The notes beneath the pieces were generated by a model. It saw only the letters and a list, made by a program, of their open reading frames with translations, was not told where the DNA came from and ran no database searches. This document shows positions 12,413 through 14,573 of a stretch of 14,573 nt of DNA, piece by piece (position 1 is the stretch's first letter; every line of letters begins with the position of its first letter). Source of the DNA: CAYRMV01 sp964425255 (GTDB lineage: Bacteria > Bacteroidota > Bacteroidia > Flavobacteriales_D > Crocinitomicaceae); contig CAYRMV010000085.1 of NCBI GenBank assembly GCA_964425255.1, forward strand, positions 1 to 14,573. Reading direction: 5' to 3'. The position numbers and the translations under genes were made by a program.

Positions 12413-13051
12413 GTTAAAACTAAAAAGCAAATTACTCCCCATTTCTGTAAATGTATTTTGAGCTTGAGTGTTTGTTACATCCCCAAAAATTAAGTAATTA
12501 AAGCCTAAATCAAAGTAAGCCGTACCAAAAGGAAAAGAATATTTAGCACCTCCATTGAATCCAAATGCCACTCCAAAAAAACTTCCTTTCTCTTCAAATG
12601 CATTTACCAAACGGTATTTCGACTCATCGTAATCACTCAAATTAACTTTCGAGTTGGCAATTGAGGCCATCAATTCGGTTGATCCATACAAGCCAAATCC
12701 ATAATCATACGACTCCAGAAAATAAAATCGACGACCTAAATGTAAATTAGTAAAACGAAGCTGATTGGCTGACTCTATACTAATGGTGTATGGAAAAGTG
12801 GTAGATGGGTCAATTGCATCAGCGAAATATTGATCCGATCTGGAATCACCCAATCTTTTTGCATAAACTGCCAGTCGACCATAATAGGAAGACTCGTCAT
12901 CGATTGGAATCTCTACATTGAAATGAACACCTGTGAAATTTTTCCCACCACCAAAAGGAATAAAATAGCTAGGACCAAACCCTAATCCTACTTGGCTAAA
13001 AACAGGTAATCCTAAAAAAAGGAAAATACCTACAACGATTAGTTTTTTCAT
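12386..13051 (-). CDS. Outer-membrane beta-barrel protein, signal-peptide bearing
   Basis: 221 residues with a clear signal peptide (MKKLIVVGIFLFLGLPVFSQ, cleavage after residue 20). The mature protein is made of alternating hydrophobic/polar stretches rich in Gly, Phe and Tyr, for example VGLGFGPSYFIPFGG, SYYGRLAVYAKRLG, FGVAFGFNGGAKYSF and AYFDLGFNYLIFG. It ends in FSFNLGFRKDLF with a C-terminal phenylalanine, the usual signal for the BAM machinery. This fits an 8- to 10-stranded barrel of the PorT/OmpW-like size class, but I cannot assign a family or substrate. The stop region overlaps the convergent kinase gene by 27 bases. No TAnnTTTG element was found in its upstream region. Confidence 0.8.
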   Translation of the reverse strand: MKKLIVVGIFLFLGLPVFSQVGLGFGPSYFIPFGGGKNFTGVHFNVEIPIDDESSYYGRLAVYAKRLGDSRSDQYFADAIDPSTTFPYTISIESANQLRFTNLHLGRRFYFLESYDYGFGLYGSTELMASIANSKVNLSDYDESKYRLVNAFEEKGSFFGVAFGFNGGAKYSFPFGTAYFDLGFNYLIFGDVTNTQAQNTFTEMGSNLLFSFNLGFRKDLF

Positions 13052-13063
13052 TTTGTCTTTTTT

Positions 13064-13087
13064 AATGTGTGAAAGATTTTACACGTT
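13064..13087. repeat. Inverted repeat upstream of the beta-barrel gene
   Basis: AATGTGT (13064-13070) and ACACGTT (13081-13087) pair over 7 positions with one G-T, 10 bases apart, starting 13 bases upstream of the leftward start codon at 13051. The half-sites resemble the ATGTGT/ACACAT palindrome at 42-56. It could be a regulator site or a leader hairpin. The rest of the gap up to 13269 is AT-rich with nothing else visible. Confidence 0.35.
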
Positions 13088-13269
13088 CCACTATCTGAAT
13101 AAACGTATTTTCAAATAAAATGGTTTATTGAAAGTAAAGATAAAACATTCATTGTTATTGGACTTCAAAATTTTCTAAAAGAATGTGAAATTTAGCTTCT
13201 AATTAATTTATGAATCTAAGTTTGATTTAAAATTTGAATTTCAAACATCTTTTCATCCTTGAAGATTTC

Positions 13270-13277
13270 TATTTTTG
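13270..13277 (+). promoter_or_regulatory. -7 element of the PaaY-like gene
   Basis: TATTTTTG matches TAnnTTTG and lies 12 bases before the ATG at 13290, giving a very short leader. It covers the in-frame TTG at 13275-13277, which excludes that codon as the start. No TTG is found at -33. Confidence 0.6.
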
Positions 13278-13289
13278 TACAAAAAAGTA

Positions 13290-13892
13290 ATGGCCATATA
13301 TTCTTTTAATGGATTTATTCCAGTTATTCATCCATCAAGTTTTGTTCATCCGCAAGCAAATGTGACAGGAAATGTGATCATTGGAAAAGATGTTTATGTT
13401 GGTCCAGGCGCTTGTATTCGAGGCGATTGGGGACAAATCATTATTGAGGACGGATGTAATGTACAAGAAAATTGTACGATTCACATGTTTCCAGGAACAA
13501 CAACCCGATTAAAAAAAGGTGCTCACATTGGTCACGGAGCAATTATACACGGGGGAATTATTGGTGAAAATTGCTTAATCGGGATGAATAGTGTTATCAT
13601 GGACGATGTTGAAATAGAAGCTGAATCCATTATTGGTGCATTGTGTTTTGTACCGGCTAAAATGCAAATTCCAAGTAGAAGTTTGGTTGTTGGTAACCCT
13701 GCCAAAATAATCAAAGAAGTGAGTGATGAAATGATCGCTTGGAAAACGAAAGGAACAGCCTTGTATCAAGCTTTGCCAAGTGAATGTCACGAAACACTTC
13801 GAGAAGTTGAACCTTTGACAGAAATTGAACCAAACCGTCCTTCTCAAGCAGTTTTATTTGAAACTTGGGAAAAAATAAAAAAGAAAGGTTGA
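13290..13892 (+). CDS. paaY: PaaY/CaiE-like gamma-carbonic anhydrase family protein
   Basis: 200-residue left-handed beta-helix protein built on hexapeptide repeats (VIIGKDVYVGPGACIRGDWG onward), expected to form trimers. Zinc ligands of gamma-carbonic anhydrases line up: H65, H82 and H87, with Q59, R44 and D46 at the spacing seen in the archaeal enzyme Cam (Gln75, Arg59, Asp61). The C-terminal tail REVEPLTEIEPNRP is typical of PaaY, a thioesterase/carbonic-anhydrase-like protein linked to phenylacetate degradation. No other paa gene is in the window, so the pathway is not supported by context; the symbol reflects family membership. ATG 13290 is used because the upstream TTG frame lies in the promoter. 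It abuts the next convergent gene with no gap between the stops. Confidence 0.88.
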   Translation: MAIYSFNGFIPVIHPSSFVHPQANVTGNVIIGKDVYVGPGACIRGDWGQIIIEDGCNVQENCTIHMFPGTTTRLKKGAHIGHGAIIHGGIIGENCLIGMNSVIMDDVEIEAESIIGALCFVPAKMQIPSRSLVVGNPAKIIKEVSDEMIAWKTKGTALYQALPSECHETLREVEPLTEIEPNRPSQAVLFETWEKIKKKG

Positions 13893-14531
13893 TTATAATT
13901 CGAATGTAAAAACCCCTAAAATACGCAAAATAAGACCTGTTATCAAAAAAATCGCTGCAATTAAGTAGATTCGTTCACCGTGTTTTCGATCCTTTTCGGA
14001 ATAGACAAAAACTTCTTCACCGTTAGGTAAAACTCTTTTGGCTTTCGAAATATACCGACCAACAATCACCCCAATTAATCCGCCTAAAAAAGCGAAAAGA
14101 TAACCGAAAATTATCCAAAATCTAGGACTTTTATCTTCTTTTGCTAATTCATCTAATCGTTGATTTTCAATAGATAACAAAGAAGATTCATTTAAATGGA
14201 CACCTCTTTTTTCAAGTATATTTCCAGCCAAAACATAGTCCAATTTACTCCAAAGATCTTTCTTTTTGATAATAGATAAAAGTTCTTCATTGGAAAATGA
14301 AAATACATAATAGTTTTCAGGTATAGTTGAAATGATACTTTTAGCGTAATTTAATTCTATTTCATCTACCCGTAGAAAATCTTTTTTTTGAAGATTAACT
14401 GTTACCTCAAAAGTTTGGCTTGGATTTATCACTCGATCTAACTGAAAATCAATTGCATTTTGACTTAATCGATCTTTAAAATCATTCAATTCATTTTCAT
14501 CAATAAATCGTTGGTAAGGAAAATATGGCAT
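13893..14531 (-). CDS. Membrane protein of unknown function with cytosolic N-terminal domain
   Basis: 212 residues that I do not recognise. The N-terminal part (about 1-135) is soluble, charged and mixed alpha/beta, for example EVTVNLQKKDFLRVDEIEL and NYYVFSFSNEELLSIIKKKDLWS, the latter resembling the start of a rescue/pre-peptidase-like region in many small Bacteroidota membrane proteins. Two membrane helices follow, about 138-160 (FWIIFGYLFAFLGGLIGVIV) and 188-208 (IYLIAAIFLITGLILRILGV), with a basic loop KAKRVLPNGEEVFVYSEKDRKHGER between them. There is no signal peptide, so the N-terminus is probably cytoplasmic. It is convergent with the PaaY-like gene. Only 42 bases lie upstream in the window, so its operon context is unknown. 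Confidence 0.8.
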   Translation of the reverse strand: MPYFPYQRFIDENELNDFKDRLSQNAIDFQLDRVINPSQTFEVTVNLQKKDFLRVDEIELNYAKSIISTIPENYYVFSFSNEELLSIIKKKDLWSKLDYVLAGNILEKRGVHLNESSLLSIENQRLDELAKEDKSPRFWIIFGYLFAFLGGLIGVIVGRYISKAKRVLPNGEEVFVYSEKDRKHGERIYLIAAIFLITGLILRILGVFTFEL

Positions 14532-14573
14532 GTAATAATAGTTTATTAAGATTACAAAAATCCAAACTATAAT

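Noticed and set aside
13275..13289. TTG start for the PaaY-like gene
   Set aside because: The TTG is part of the -7 element TATTTTTG, and the family similarity begins at the ATG at 13290.
1..14573. CRISPR array, tRNA, insertion sequence, phage or toxin-antitoxin module
   Set aside because: No regularly spaced repeats, cloverleaf-like segments, transposase or integrase motifs, or small paired toxin/antitoxin genes were seen; the content fits a core chromosomal region.

Overview
The window reads as ordinary chromosome of an AT-rich member of the Bacteroidota, most likely Flavobacteriales. The reasons are repeated -7 promoter elements of the Bacteroidota form TAnnTTTG placed close to start codons, families largely confined to this phylum (DUF3822 next to rsmD, DUF4924, a lipoprotein form of OmpH/Skp, a TPR/propeller/OmpA protein of PorE architecture), and weak Shine-Dalgarno sequences. 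I see no tRNA, rRNA, CRISPR array, insertion sequence, phage gene or clear sign of recent transfer. Genes are tightly packed and no gene-free stretch exceeds 300 bases.

Layout. Positions 1-173 hold no supportable gene. Leftward 174-1358: dgkA lipid kinase behind a secreted esterase. Rightward 1481-3520: a PorE-like, peptidoglycan-binding envelope protein ending at a strong bidirectional terminator (3536-3573). Leftward 3595-5161: two tandem periplasmic YceI lipocalin-like proteins behind a small four-helix membrane protein. Divergent from these, 5287-5697: an HxlR-type regulator with one cysteine. Between the two transcription units lies a phased array of GTATA-N4-TATAC palindromes on the regulator's own promoter. 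Leftward 5701-7143: a RecD/Dda-like SF1B helicase. Rightward 7267-8564: DUF3822 and rsmD, overlapping. Leftward 8597-10009: a three-gene operon (small unknown protein, OmpH-like lipoprotein, DUF4924). Leftward 10092-10493: a SiaC-like (DUF1987) protein with its own terminator. Leftward 10634-11458: a BadF/BadG-type sugar kinase. Divergent 11507-12412: a Hanks-type Ser/Thr kinase. Leftward 12386-13051: an outer-membrane beta-barrel. Rightward 13290-13892: a PaaY/gamma-carbonic-anhydrase-like protein. Leftward 13893-14531: a two-helix membrane protein of unknown function.

How the genes may work together. The best candidate for an undescribed unit is 3595-5697: an HxlR repressor with a single N-terminal cysteine, operators resembling those of the quinone sensor QsrR, and a divergent operon for isoprenoid-binding-type YceI proteins. 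This suggests a thiol-based quinone or electrophile response that adjusts isoprenoid or quinone handling in the periplasm. That is inference from motifs and context. Many start codons were moved inward from the longest open frame, using promoter position and family alignment; three of these are GTG starts (rsmD, the BadF-like kinase and the 83-residue gene).
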